10,679 nucleotides of DNA, from assembly GCA_030605675.1 (NCBI GenBank), contig JAUWHV010000120.1:1-10679 (forward strand). The letters are read 5' to 3'. Within the stretch, counting starts at the first letter, position 1. Every line of letters begins with the position of its first letter. Positions 1 to 6,697 of this stretch are shown here, in pieces. A program made the position numbers and the translations under genes. The notes under the pieces are model-generated. The model searched no databases. It had not been told where the DNA came from and saw nothing but the letters and a program-made list of their open reading frames with translations. The DNA is from Deltaproteobacteria bacterium (GTDB taxonomy: Bacteria > Desulfobacterota > Dissulfuribacteria > Dissulfuribacterales > UBA3076).

Positions 1-118
1 AATGCACCAGATGCAAAAGGCCGGGGCATTTATGAAAGGTTTTGGTTTAAAAACGTTTTTCGCTTTTGTTAGATTTTTTGGAAGCCTTTTGCACTGGTGA
101 TCGGCGGCGTTGTGATGT
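1..118 (+). repeat. Imperfect inverted repeat, attC-like, upstream of the PHP gene
   Basis: Arms at 5-21 and 84-99 pair over 16 bp with a single extra A at position 11 on the left arm. CACCAG pairs with CTGGTG, and TGCAAAAGGC pairs with GCCTTTTGCA, leaving a 62-nt centre. An integron attC site has the same plan: long arms, an extrahelical base on one arm and a variable centre. The right flank (GATCGGCGGCGTTGTGA) resembles the usual attC end, with GTTGTGA in place of the GTTRRRY core. The left core would lie at or beyond the window edge, so this cannot be settled here. No run of T follows the right arm, so it is a poor terminator. A small MITE-like element with terminal inverted repeats is the main alternative. 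Confidence 0.4.
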
Positions 119-148
119 TAGTAATGCCAGCGTGGTTCGGAGTTCGCT

Positions 149-562
149 ATGAAGAAAATAGATCTACACATTCACACGATCGCAACCATCAGTGATAGCG
201 CCTTTAACTTCTGCATGGACACTCTGAAAAAATACGTAACAGAGGCTAATCTGGATGCTATTGCGATAACCAATCACGATATGTTTGAAGCGGAGCAATT
301 CAGGGCGATAAATGAATCCCTACCAATTGACGTATTCCCTGGGATTGAGATCAACCTGGATAATGGCCACATATTACTGATAAGCGACGGATCAAACGTC
401 GAAGACTTCGAATCCAGGTCCAATGAGGTCTCACGGAGAATATCTCAGAACGGCGACAGCATTACCGTAGGTGACCTGGAAGATATTTACGGTAACCTAC
501 ACAACTACTTGATTATCCCCCATTATGACAAAAAGCCGTCCATTCGCGGCCAAACACTATAG
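149..562 (+). CDS. PHP-domain phosphoesterase, N-terminal part of a PHP-ABC ATPase ending at an in-frame TAG
   Basis: This 137-residue product begins a polymerase/histidinol-phosphatase (PHP) domain, a metal-dependent phosphoesterase fold. Visible ligand motifs are DLHIHT with the HxH pair (H7, H9), TNHD (H43, D44), GIEI (E67) and PHYD (H125). PHP domains normally close with an SD motif, and that motif lies beyond the stop, at FSD in the next reading frame segment. The TAG therefore cuts the domain rather than falling between domains. The ATG at 149 is supported by GGAG at 139-142, six bases upstream. The reading frame continues unchanged after the TAG into the ATPase part. Alone, this product should be an incomplete metal site. 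It is either the first half of a nonsense-broken gene, one part of a split protein, or the head of a readthrough product. I am confident of the domain, less so of how it is expressed. Confidence 0.85.
   Translation: MKKIDLHIHTIATISDSAFNFCMDTLKKYVTEANLDAIAITNHDMFEAEQFRAINESLPIDVFPGIEINLDNGHILLISDGSNVEDFESRSNEVSRRISQNGDSITVGDLEDIYGNLHNYLIIPHYDKKPSIRGQTL
560..562 (+). other. In-frame amber codon joining the PHP and ABC-ATPase segments
   Basis: The reading frame opened at 149 meets TAG here and then runs open to TAA at 2174-2176, 676 codons in all including both stops. The sequence around it (CTA TAG GAG CTC TTG) gives ...QTL-stop-ELLSYV..., which would read as an ordinary helix if the TAG were a sense codon one base away. 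The last PHP metal motif lies about 34 codons downstream. Explanations are a recent nonsense mutation, reinitiation at TTG 569 or GTG 578 (AGGAG at 561-565 overlaps the stop), pyrrolysine or suppressor readthrough, or a sequencing error. Against free amber readthrough, the TolC-like gene in this window also ends in TAG. Confidence 0.9.
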
Positions 563-568
563 GAGCTC

Positions 569-2176
569 TTGTCCTATGTGACAGCGGGTGAGGTCGATAG
601 CGCTAAAAAATTTATCCGCGCCATAAAAGATGAAACAAAGCTGACCCCTGTTCTATTTAGTGATGTCAGGGTGAGCGATGGGCTATGTAGACTACCTACA
701 AGACAGTCTTTCTTGGACTGCGGCGAGTTGACTTTCAGTGCCATCAGGGCATGTCTCGACGATAAGGGCAAGGTTTCTTTGTCAGAGGATGAAGGAAACT
801 CCCTATTTCAGATTTTTGATGACGGGCAAAGGATGTCCACCGGGTTGAATGTCCTCCTTGGTGATCGATCAACCGGTAAAACGTATACTTTGGATAAGAT
901 AAATGACGTATGTGAAGGGGTAAAATATATCAGGCAGTTTTCATTGGTTCAACGAGACGAGGCAGCATATGAGCGTGAGTTTAAAAACGAAGTTCAAAGG
1001 AAACGTAGTAGGTTCGTAGATGTTTATCTATCCGCGTTCAAGGCAGTCTTAGATGATGTTATGAATGTTGACCTAGAAAGCAACAAACGGGATGTTGAAA
1101 ATTATATTTCCTCGCTCCTTAAGTCAGCAGAAGAAGCAGATAGGCGTGACGCATATTCCAAGGTTGCCCTCTTTGATGAGACGGCATTTCCCGTTAGAGA
1201 TGACAAAGTTCTAAAAGATCTCATAGCATCAGTTCGTCAGGTTATAGAGAACATTGAATACAGGGAGATGATCGAGAGGCACGTTGATATACAGTCTCTG
1301 AAAAAGCTTGCGTGTGAATTAATTGAATTGCTCTGGAGTAAGGCGCTGGAAAACAGGAAAAGGCTTTTTCTCAATGGGTTAATCAAAGACATTAAAGAGA
1401 GTCTAAAAATGCGCACATCCGCCGTTCAGGTTGATGATGTTGATTTGTACCGGGTAAGCATGGAAACCAGAAAGGCGGGGCGATTCTCGGATATCGTGAA
1501 CAGCTTGCGAAAAGAGTCTGTAATATTCGAGGAGAGCGTTCAGGGATTCCGTGTTGTAGCCAGCAAAGGCGCATTCACCAAGGCTGGAGAGATTAAATCA
1601 GCAAGTGGAGCAAAAACATCATTTAAGGACGCTCTGAAAGAATACGGAGACCCATACCGGTATCTACAAGCCTTGATGTCCGATGACAACTTAGTCCGAT
1701 CAGAACTATACAGGCTGTTTGTCAAAATTGAATACAAGATCCTAAATCGTTATGGTTTTGAAGTTTCAGGAGGAGAACGGTCGGAATTCCGGCTGCTACA
1801 GGAAATCAAAGATGCCCAAAACTATGATGTTTTACTCATTGATGAGCCAGAGTCCTCATTCGACAATATGTTTCTAAAAAGTGACGTAAATCAGATCATA
1901 AGGGAGATATCAGAATCCATGCCTGTGGTTGTGGTTACGCACAATAGCACGGTGGGAGCCTCTGTCGGGGCGGATTACCTGCTCTATGCCAGTAAGGAGG
2001 TAGAGAGTGGGAAGGTGACTTATAGGATCTACTCTGGGTATCCAACGGATAAGGCTCTAAAGTCCATAGATGGGCAATCTATCAAAAGTCATGAAATCAT
2101 GCTGAATTCACTTGAGGCTGGCAGAAAAACCTATGAAAGCAGGAGGCGTGGATATGAAGCTATTGAAGATCGATAA
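569..2176 (+). CDS. ABC/SMC-like ATPase, C-terminal part of an interrupted PHP-ABC protein
   Basis: From the TTG at 569 this encodes 535 residues. It opens with the end of the PHP domain (LFSDVR, D32) and continues as an ABC-type ATPase. Walker A is GDRSTGKT at residues 98-105, the signature is SGGER at 400-404, Walker B is VLLIDEP at 421-427 and the H-loop is VVTHNS with H458. Between Walker A and the signature lie about 290 mostly helical, charged residues (roughly 130-395). That suits an SMC/RecN/OLD-like insertion that could clamp or sense DNA or another ligand. All ATPase motifs are intact. The start is uncertain: AGGAG at 561-565 is only three bases from TTG 569 and twelve from GTG 578, so neither is a good natural start. 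PHP-plus-ATPase fusions include the Ppl antiphage proteins. A nucleic-acid or nucleotide-directed defence role is inferred, not shown. It overlaps the next gene by 23 bp. Confidence 0.8.
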   Translation: MSYVTAGEVDSAKKFIRAIKDETKLTPVLFSDVRVSDGLCRLPTRQSFLDCGELTFSAIRACLDDKGKVSLSEDEGNSLFQIFDDGQRMSTGLNVLLGDRSTGKTYTLDKINDVCEGVKYIRQFSLVQRDEAAYEREFKNEVQRKRSRFVDVYLSAFKAVLDDVMNVDLESNKRDVENYISSLLKSAEEADRRDAYSKVALFDETAFPVRDDKVLKDLIASVRQVIENIEYREMIERHVDIQSLKKLACELIELLWSKALENRKRLFLNGLIKDIKESLKMRTSAVQVDDVDLYRVSMETRKAGRFSDIVNSLRKESVIFEESVQGFRVVASKGAFTKAGEIKSASGAKTSFKDALKEYGDPYRYLQALMSDDNLVRSELYRLFVKIEYKILNRYGFEVSGGERSEFRLLQEIKDAQNYDVLLIDEPESSFDNMFLKSDVNQIIREISESMPVVVVTHNSTVGASVGADYLLYASKEVESGKVTYRIYSGYPTDKALKSIDGQSIKSHEIMLNSLEAGRKTYESRRRGYEAIEDR

Positions 2177-2465
2177 TAACCTTGGTCATTTCCTTGATAG
2201 GTCTGGTAAATTTCAGCCGATTGACAGGATCACTAAGGAGGATCTTTTAAGCCTTGTAGATTTGACACTTAACGAGGAAGTAGAGTTTGATCAATATGAT
2301 AAGGAGAAAATCAGAAACCAAGCTCATCAGATCGTCTACAGGAGTATACACGAGAAACTTCGAGGCCTCAGAGACAGGAAACAAGAGTTCATAGATGAAT
2401 CCGAGAGGTTATATCTCGCGGAGTATGAGAGATATAAAGACGAAATATCACAACAAGGCGCTTAA
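2154..2465 (+). CDS. Small charged protein, partner of the PHP-ABC ATPase
   Basis: This gene encodes a 103-residue protein starting MKLLKIDNNLGHFL and ending in a long charged helical stretch (about residues 48-100, rich in K, R, E, Q and Y). It has no signal peptide, membrane segment or catalytic motif that I can see. The ATG at 2154 has AGGAGG at 2141-2146, seven bases upstream, the best ribosome site in the left half. A longer in-frame start at 2112 is possible but has no such site. The gene overlaps the ATPase end by 23 bp, so the two are probably translationally coupled and act together. The N-terminus, with LGHFL and a following IDRITKEDL, looks like a compact adaptor domain. I do not recognise a named family. 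A regulator, inhibitor or substrate adaptor of the ATPase is the most natural guess. The TAA stop lies inside the hairpin that follows. Confidence 0.8.
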   Translation: MKLLKIDNNLGHFLDRSGKFQPIDRITKEDLLSLVDLTLNEEVEFDQYDKEKIRNQAHQIVYRSIHEKLRGLRDRKQEFIDESERLYLAEYERYKDEISQQGA

Positions 2466-2505
2466 CCGGACGCCTTGAGGTGCCGGTTAGCTTGAGCGAT
2501 ACACG
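2451..2505 (+). repeat. GC-rich hairpin over the stop codon, attC-like or terminator-like
   Basis: CGCTTAA (2459-2465) pairs with TTGAGCG (2492-2498). Inside this, CCGG (2466-2469) pairs with CCGG (2483-2486), and CGCC (2471-2474) pairs with GGTG (2479-2482) around a TTGA loop. A2470 is left extrahelical and TTAGC (2487-2491) bulges on the right. A competing pairing is TAACCGG (2463-2469) with CCGGTTA (2483-2489). The preceding CAACAAGG and GCTTAAC resemble the left part of an attC site. The expected GTTRRRY on the right reads GATACAC, so the site is degenerate if real. The stop codon lying inside the element is typical of integron cassettes. No T-run follows directly, so a simple intrinsic terminator is less likely but not excluded. 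Confidence 0.45.
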
Positions 2506-2550
2506 GAAAGCTTAATTTTTGAAAATTAGATATTAAAATTAATTTGAATC

Positions 2551-2568
2551 TATAATTTTACTAAGGAG
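2551..2568 (+). promoter_or_regulatory. Possible -10 box and ribosome site for the lipoprotein gene
   Basis: The 60 bp before the lipoprotein gene are very AT-rich and contain a perfect TATAAT at 2551-2556. AGGAG follows at 2564-2568, seven bases before the ATG at 2576. A TTGAAA at 2519-2524 is too far away (26 bp) to be the matching -35 box, and I see no good one at 16-18 bp. Initiation from this -10 would leave a leader of only about a dozen bases. The ribosome site is convincing. The promoter is tentative. Confidence 0.4.
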
Positions 2569-2575
2569 ATCGCAC

Positions 2576-3004
2576 ATGAAACAGAAATTTTACACATCCG
2601 GTTTGATTTTTTTATTTATGCTCAGCACCTGTATTCTCACTGGTTGCTCAGATGACAAGAAGAGTAATCCCACGGAGGGCAATGGCAAGAAGAGCCATTC
2701 TGCTGCCGTAGATATGTCCAGTTGGCCCGATGATTTGCCAAAATTTAAGGATGGCAAATTATTTCAAGTTCTCAATAATAAGGATACCGGTGTGCTTGCT
2801 TCAGCAGTATTCGGCCAAATAAAAAATCCGGAAACCGCGTATAAAAACTATAAAACAGCTTTAATTAATAAGGGCTGGGTTCTTGATTATGATAGCACAA
2901 ACGAATACAGCTGGGCTGGAGGTTATATAAAGGAACCCAAGAGTGTGGATGTTAATGTCCAAAAAGATGGTTCAGCGGTTCAAATAATGTATTCTGCTGA
3001 TTGA
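2576..3004 (+). CDS. Small lipoprotein of unknown function
   Basis: This gene encodes 142 residues with a clear type II signal peptide: a basic start (MKQK), a hydrophobic core at about residues 8-21 and a lipobox LTGC with the lipidated cysteine at C24. A low-complexity charged and serine-rich linker (about 25-45) follows. A compact domain then begins at SSWPDDLPKFKDGK and has several aromatic residues (GWVLDYD, EYSWAGGY), probably a mixed alpha-beta fold. After cleavage it should be anchored in the inner or outer membrane and face the periplasm. I recognise no enzymatic motif and no named family. Comparable single-domain lipoproteins with a WPxDLP start are common and uncharacterised. The gene stands alone, with an AT-rich leader before it and a long gap after it. 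Its composition matches the PHP-ABC genes rather than the efflux operon, which suggests separate acquisition. Confidence 0.85.
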   Translation: MKQKFYTSGLIFLFMLSTCILTGCSDDKKSNPTEGNGKKSHSAAVDMSSWPDDLPKFKDGKLFQVLNNKDTGVLASAVFGQIKNPETAYKNYKTALINKGWVLDYDSTNEYSWAGGYIKEPKSVDVNVQKDGSAVQIMYSAD

Positions 3005-3330
3005 GTTTGACAAGAGCCGGCTTTGCGAGATGAATTACTCTATGGTCGGCCTTGTAAGATACGACGAGTAATTCAAGTTGGCCAGGGACTAGAAACACTG
3101 ATGTGTTTTAAGCCATTTTAGTAGTAAATACAACGAATCAACTTTGTTTCCCTGTAATTTTTTACAGATAGTGGCTTCGGAACGTCAGGCTTTTTTCCGA
3201 CACTGTTGGACTTGTGGTAATTTGAAAGTCGCTGTTAACTCTATGTTTTGGGGTCTGTACTCGTCGGGACAGTTTGTAGGTTTTTCTTTTATTTTCATGC
3301 CCGGGGTCTTATGGTTTTGAGTTAGTATCA
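3005..3330. other. Gene-free stretch with several small inverted repeats
   Basis: No reading frame here has a believable ribosome site and length; the best start (ATG 3030) gives 13 codons. The stretch does contain short perfect hairpins. AAACAC (3093-3098) pairs with GTGTTT (3103-3108) around TGAT, and CTGTAA (3152-3157) pairs with TTACAG (3162-3167) around TTTT. The first, followed by TTAAG, could be a weak terminator for the lipoprotein gene. The second is too AT-rich to terminate well. The rest is AT-rich and unexplained. It could be the 3' noncoding part of a cassette or decayed mobile DNA. Confidence 0.5.
3010..3075 (+). repeat. Two overlapping, mutually exclusive inverted repeats
   Basis: ACAAG-a-GCCG (3010-3019) pairs with CGGCCTTGT (3047-3055) over 9 bp with one bulged A at 3015. 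TGAATTACTC (3031-3040) pairs perfectly over 10 bp with GAGTAATTCA (3066-3075). Because the arms interleave, a transcript could form one hairpin or the other, or a pseudoknot. The set starts six bases after the lipoprotein stop codon. No poly-T tract follows either stem. The function is unknown; an mRNA 3' structure, a recombination site or a decayed cassette end would all fit. Confidence 0.5.
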
Positions 3331-3392
3331 GCGTATAACAAGGCAAATGCAGACGACGCAAAAAGCAGCGCGGCTGATTCGCAGCGTTCAGC
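3331..3392 (+). other. attC-like sequence at the end of the accessory stretch
   Basis: The layout recalls an integron attC site: GTATAAC (3333-3339), then AAGGC, a left arm, a short A-rich centre, a right arm with CGGCTGATTCGCA, and finally GCGTTCAGC with GTTCAGC at 3386-3392. Pairing is TGC-GA (A3351 extrahelical) with TCGCA (3379-3383), and CG-CGC (A3356 extrahelical) with GCGCG (3368-3372). GCTGAT (3373-3378) is unpaired on the right. Each core box has one mismatch to RYYYAAC/GTTRRRY. Two extrahelical bases on the same arm are a feature of attC folding. The resemblance rests on memory of the consensus; a covariance model would decide. It lies 60 bp beyond the stop of the convergent efflux operon. 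Confidence 0.4.
3360..3376 (-). terminator. Weak candidate terminator for the efflux operon
   Basis: Read on the minus strand, CAGC-CGC-GCTG is followed at once by C and five T residues. This lies about 75 nt after the stop of the RND gene. The stem is only 4 bp with a 3-base loop, so termination would be weak. The same bases form the middle of the attC-like element, which may be the true reason for the structure. Confidence 0.25.
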
Positions 3393-3451
3393 TCCTATAA
3401 TATCGATTAGAGTATCCAAAATCCATGAAATTCTGACAAGGCATCGAGTAG

Positions 3452-6400
3452 TTACAGCTCCTCATGTACAGGATGCTTGTAGTGTCCAAGCTCCCATCGC
3501 TTGTCCAGATAGTAAAGTATCGGCACGGTCATCCTGGAAAGTAAGAGAGACGCCACCTCACCGGCCATAAGTGATATGGCAAGGCCCTGGAAGATGGGAT
3601 CAAAAAGAATGACCGAAGCGGCAACAACAACAGCAGCAGCAGTGAGCATCATGGGACGGAATCTTACGGCCCCGGCATCAATGACTGCCTTATCCAGCGG
3701 CATTCCCTGTTTGAGACGAAGCTCGATGAAGTCCACCAGAATAATGGAGTTTCGCACCACAATACCGGCGCCTGCAATAAAGCCGATCATGGAAGTTGCT
3801 GTAAAGAATGCGCCCATTAGGCAATGGGCCGGCAGGATACCTACGAGCGAAAAGGGGATTGCGGCCATGATGACCAGCGGTGTACTGAGCGATTTAAACC
3901 AGCCGACAATAAGTATAAAAATGAGCACCAGGACTACCCCAAAGGCAATACCCAGGTCGCGGAACACTTCATAGGTAATATGCCATTCGCCGTCCCATTT
4001 CATGGCAAATTGTTTTGAGCTTTCAGGAATGCGGCTTGTATACTGGGCGATCTGATATCCCTCGGGCAGAGAGATGGCATCGATCTTCTTTCGCATCTCG
4101 AGAATGGCATATACAGGACTCTCCTTGGCCCCGGCCACATCCCCGGTAACATAGACGACCGGCATCAGGTTTTTATGATAGATGCTGCGATCCAGATCGG
4201 TTTCCTGGACAAAGATCAGATCTGAGAGCGGCACAAGCCGGCCATCTGTGGAGGAAATCCTGATGGCTGCCAGGCGCTCGATTCCTGCCCGCTCAGCCAA
4301 AGGCATGCGGAGTACAATGGGCACGTCCTCTTTCTCCATGGGTTGATGGAGCAGGCCGACCGGCCTGCCTTTCAGGGCAAGCTCAAGGGTCTGGTTGATC
4401 TGGGAGGCACTGATCCCGTGCAGTGCCGCCTTTTCCTTATCAACAACAAGATTGATTCTGGTCTGCTTATCTTCCATGTACCAGTCAGTGTCCACTACTC
4501 CAGGGGTCTCTTCAAAGATATTCATTACTTCTCTGGCGATCTCGCGCTGGCGCTCATAGTCCGGGCCGTATATCTCCGCAACAAGCGTGGATAGCACCGG
4601 AGGTCCCGGGGGCACTTCAGCCACTTTTATGCGGGCATTAAACCTGTCGGCAATCTTTTTGAGCCCCGGCCGTACACGCTTCGCGATATCATGGCTCTGG
4701 GCCTTCCTGTGATGCTTGTTCACCAGATTGACCTGGATGTCGGCAACGTTTGGGCCTTGCCTCAGATAGTAGTGGCGTACCAGGCCGTTAAAGTTAAAAG
4801 GGGAAGCCGTGCCGATATAGATTTCATAATCCACGACCTCATTTACGGTTTTCAAGAAATTGCCCATCTCCAGGGCTGCTGTTGATGTCTCCTCCAGGGT
4901 GGCGGATTCCGGCATATCAACTATCACCTGAAACTCACTCTTGTTGTCAAATGGAAGCATCTTAACCTGGACCCAACCCACAGCGATCAGGGCGCAGGCA
5001 GCGACAAGCAACACAACCACACCAATTAGAAAGGGCCAACGCCAATGAGGTGCTTGGATAAGAGGTGTCATGATCCGGCGATAGAGTCTGATAGACCAAT
5101 CTTCCTTCTCACCATGCCCATCACTGCTGATGTCCTTTTTGTGTTTCAAAAGACGAACGGATGCCCACGGCGTGACAATAAAGGCCACTAACAGGGAGAA
5201 CACCATGGCGGCTGAGGCACCCATGGGAATGGGCCGCATGTAGGGGCCCATGAGGCCGCCCACAAAGGCCATGGGCATGATTGCCGCGATCACGGCAAGG
5301 GTTGCAAGAATGGTGGGATTACCCACCTCGTTCACTGCCTCAACAGCCACCTTCAAAATAGGGCGATCTTTGTTTACCGGAAGGCGGAAGTGGCGAACCA
5401 CGTTTTCCACTACCACAATGGCATCGTCTACAAGGATGCCGATGGAGAAGATAAGGGCAAACAGGGTGATGCGGTTCAGGGTGTAGCCATAGAGATAGAA
5501 GGCAGTGAGTGTGAGAGCCAGAGTCACCGGGATGGCCAGGGCCACAACACCGGATTCGCGAAAGCCGAGGGCAAACCATATCAGGAGTGTAACTGAGAGG
5601 ACGGCAATAAACATATGAAGCAGCAGTTCATCGGATTTTTCCTTTGCCGTCTCGCCGTAATTGCGGGTAACCGTCATGTGAATGTTTTCAGGAATTACCA
5701 GGCCCTTGCTCTCTTCCACCCGGCGCAAGATATTTTTGGCCACTGTGACGGCATTGGCTCCCTTTCGCTTGGCAACAGTGAGGGTCACTGCCGGATAGAC
5801 ACCTTGAGGTGAAGGGTCTGCAACAATTCCCTTATCTTGGGCCGCCGGGCCTGTCCCGAGGAAGACATACTGGTCCGGCTCTTCAGGACCATCCTCGACA
5901 GTAGCCACATCTCTCAAGTAGACGGGCCGGCCCCTGTGGATCGCCACCACTACCCGGCCCACATCATCTGCATCACGCAGGAAGCCTCCGGTATGCACCA
6001 GGATTTCCCCATCCACAGAGGGGAAGCTTCCGATTTCCGATTCCTGGTTGGCAGCACACAACATGTCGGCAATTGCACCAGGGGCCAGGTGGAATGCCGC
6101 CAGTCGAACCGGATCCAGACGCACTTCAACCTGGCGCCGGTAACCGCCGATTATCCGGGTGATGGACGCTTCATCCTCGCGCTTTATAATATCTTCCACC
6201 TCGGCTACAACCCTGCGTAAGGTGTAATGGTCTACATCTTCTGCCCAAAATGTCATTGCAAGGATAGGAACGTCGTCGATATAGCGCGGTTTGACCAGGG
6301 GTGGGGTGGCACAACAGGGGATGCGATCGTAATTGGCCAGCAGTTTTGACTGGAGCCTGACAATGGCGTTTTCCTCGTTTTCTCCCACAAAGAATCGGAC

Positions 6401-6697
6401 CACTGCCATGGACATCCCCGGACTTGAGGTGGAATAAACATACTCCACCCCTGGAATTTCCCACAGCAGTTTTTCCATGGGTTTGGTGATCCGTTCTTCA
6501 ACCTCTTTTGCACTTGCCCCCGGCAACCCGGCGAATATATCGATCATCGGAACAATGATCTGGGGCTCCTCTTCCCTTGGGAGAGAATAAACAGCAGCGA
6601 TGCCCAAGATAATAGAGGCTACGATGATGAGTGGGGTAAGCTTGGAATCAATGAAAATCCCGGCTATTTTGCCTGCCGGACCCAGCCCTTGTTTCAC
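3452..6697 (-). CDS. RND efflux pump, inner-membrane permease subunit
   Basis: The 1081-residue product is a full-length resistance-nodulation-division transporter, the proton-driven pump of a tripartite efflux system. The first membrane helix (about 21-38) is followed by PREEEPQI (40-47), typical of a broad AcrB-related subfamily. Periplasmic loops (about 40-360 and 580-910) are separated by the first helix bundle (about 360-515). The fourth helix carries GILVDDAIVVVEN with D424-D425, equivalent to the AcrB proton-relay aspartates. The late helix carries GIVVRNSIILVDF, with R982-N983 where AcrB has Lys-Asn. This argues for an organic-compound (HAE-like) pump rather than a heavy-metal CzcA pump, but the substrate cannot be read from sequence. 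The start is GTG at 6697, overlapping the adaptor stop as GTGA, so translation is coupled. It is the last gene of the operon. No regulator gene is adjacent. Confidence 0.95.
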   Translation of the reverse strand: MKQGLGPAGKIAGIFIDSKLTPLIIVASIILGIAAVYSLPREEEPQIIVPMIDIFAGLPGASAKEVEERITKPMEKLLWEIPGVEYVYSTSSPGMSMAVVRFFVGENEENAIVRLQSKLLANYDRIPCCATPPLVKPRYIDDVPILAMTFWAEDVDHYTLRRVVAEVEDIIKREDEASITRIIGGYRRQVEVRLDPVRLAAFHLAPGAIADMLCAANQESEIGSFPSVDGEILVHTGGFLRDADDVGRVVVAIHRGRPVYLRDVATVEDGPEEPDQYVFLGTGPAAQDKGIVADPSPQGVYPAVTLTVAKRKGANAVTVAKNILRRVEESKGLVIPENIHMTVTRNYGETAKEKSDELLLHMFIAVLSVTLLIWFALGFRESGVVALAIPVTLALTLTAFYLYGYTLNRITLFALIFSIGILVDDAIVVVENVVRHFRLPVNKDRPILKVAVEAVNEVGNPTILATLAVIAAIMPMAFVGGLMGPYMRPIPMGASAAMVFSLLVAFIVTPWASVRLLKHKKDISSDGHGEKEDWSIRLYRRIMTPLIQAPHWRWPFLIGVVVLLVAACALIAVGWVQVKMLPFDNKSEFQVIVDMPESATLEETSTAALEMGNFLKTVNEVVDYEIYIGTASPFNFNGLVRHYYLRQGPNVADIQVNLVNKHHRKAQSHDIAKRVRPGLKKIADRFNARIKVAEVPPGPPVLSTLVAEIYGPDYERQREIAREVMNIFEETPGVVDTDWYMEDKQTRINLVVDKEKAALHGISASQINQTLELALKGRPVGLLHQPMEKEDVPIVLRMPLAERAGIERLAAIRISSTDGRLVPLSDLIFVQETDLDRSIYHKNLMPVVYVTGDVAGAKESPVYAILEMRKKIDAISLPEGYQIAQYTSRIPESSKQFAMKWDGEWHITYEVFRDLGIAFGVVLVLIFILIVGWFKSLSTPLVIMAAIPFSLVGILPAHCLMGAFFTATSMIGFIAGAGIVVRNSIILVDFIELRLKQGMPLDKAVIDAGAVRFRPMMLTAAAVVVAASVILFDPIFQGLAISLMAGEVASLLLSRMTVPILYYLDKRWELGHYKHPVHEEL

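Noticed and set aside
1..72. Open frame from the window edge ending in TAG at 70-72 (NAPDAKGRGIYERFW...)
   Set aside because: It could be the tail of an upstream gene, but it lies inside the inverted repeat and is only 23 codons long. Frames running into attC-like sequences give such tails by chance.
11..100. Small frame ATG 11 to TGA 98-100 (29 residues)
   Set aside because: No ribosome site is visible and it coincides with the inverted repeat. Its hydrophobic, Phe-rich content follows from the T-rich centre.
2112..2153. Longer start for the partner gene at TTG 2112
   Set aside because: The ATG at 2154 has a near-perfect AGGAGG at seven bases; the longer start has no comparable site and would only lengthen the overlap with the ATPase gene.
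3030..3071. 13-codon frame starting ATG 3030
   Set aside because: It is too short, lacks a clear ribosome site and is contained in the inverted repeats.
3152..3167. CTGTAA-TTTT-TTACAG hairpin as a terminator
   Set aside because: The stem is short and AT-rich with no T-run after it, so it would be weak at best.
5250..6464. Several long frames antisense to, or in other frames of, the RND gene
   Set aside because: They are shadows of a high-confidence coding region, with no ribosome sites or recognisable domains.
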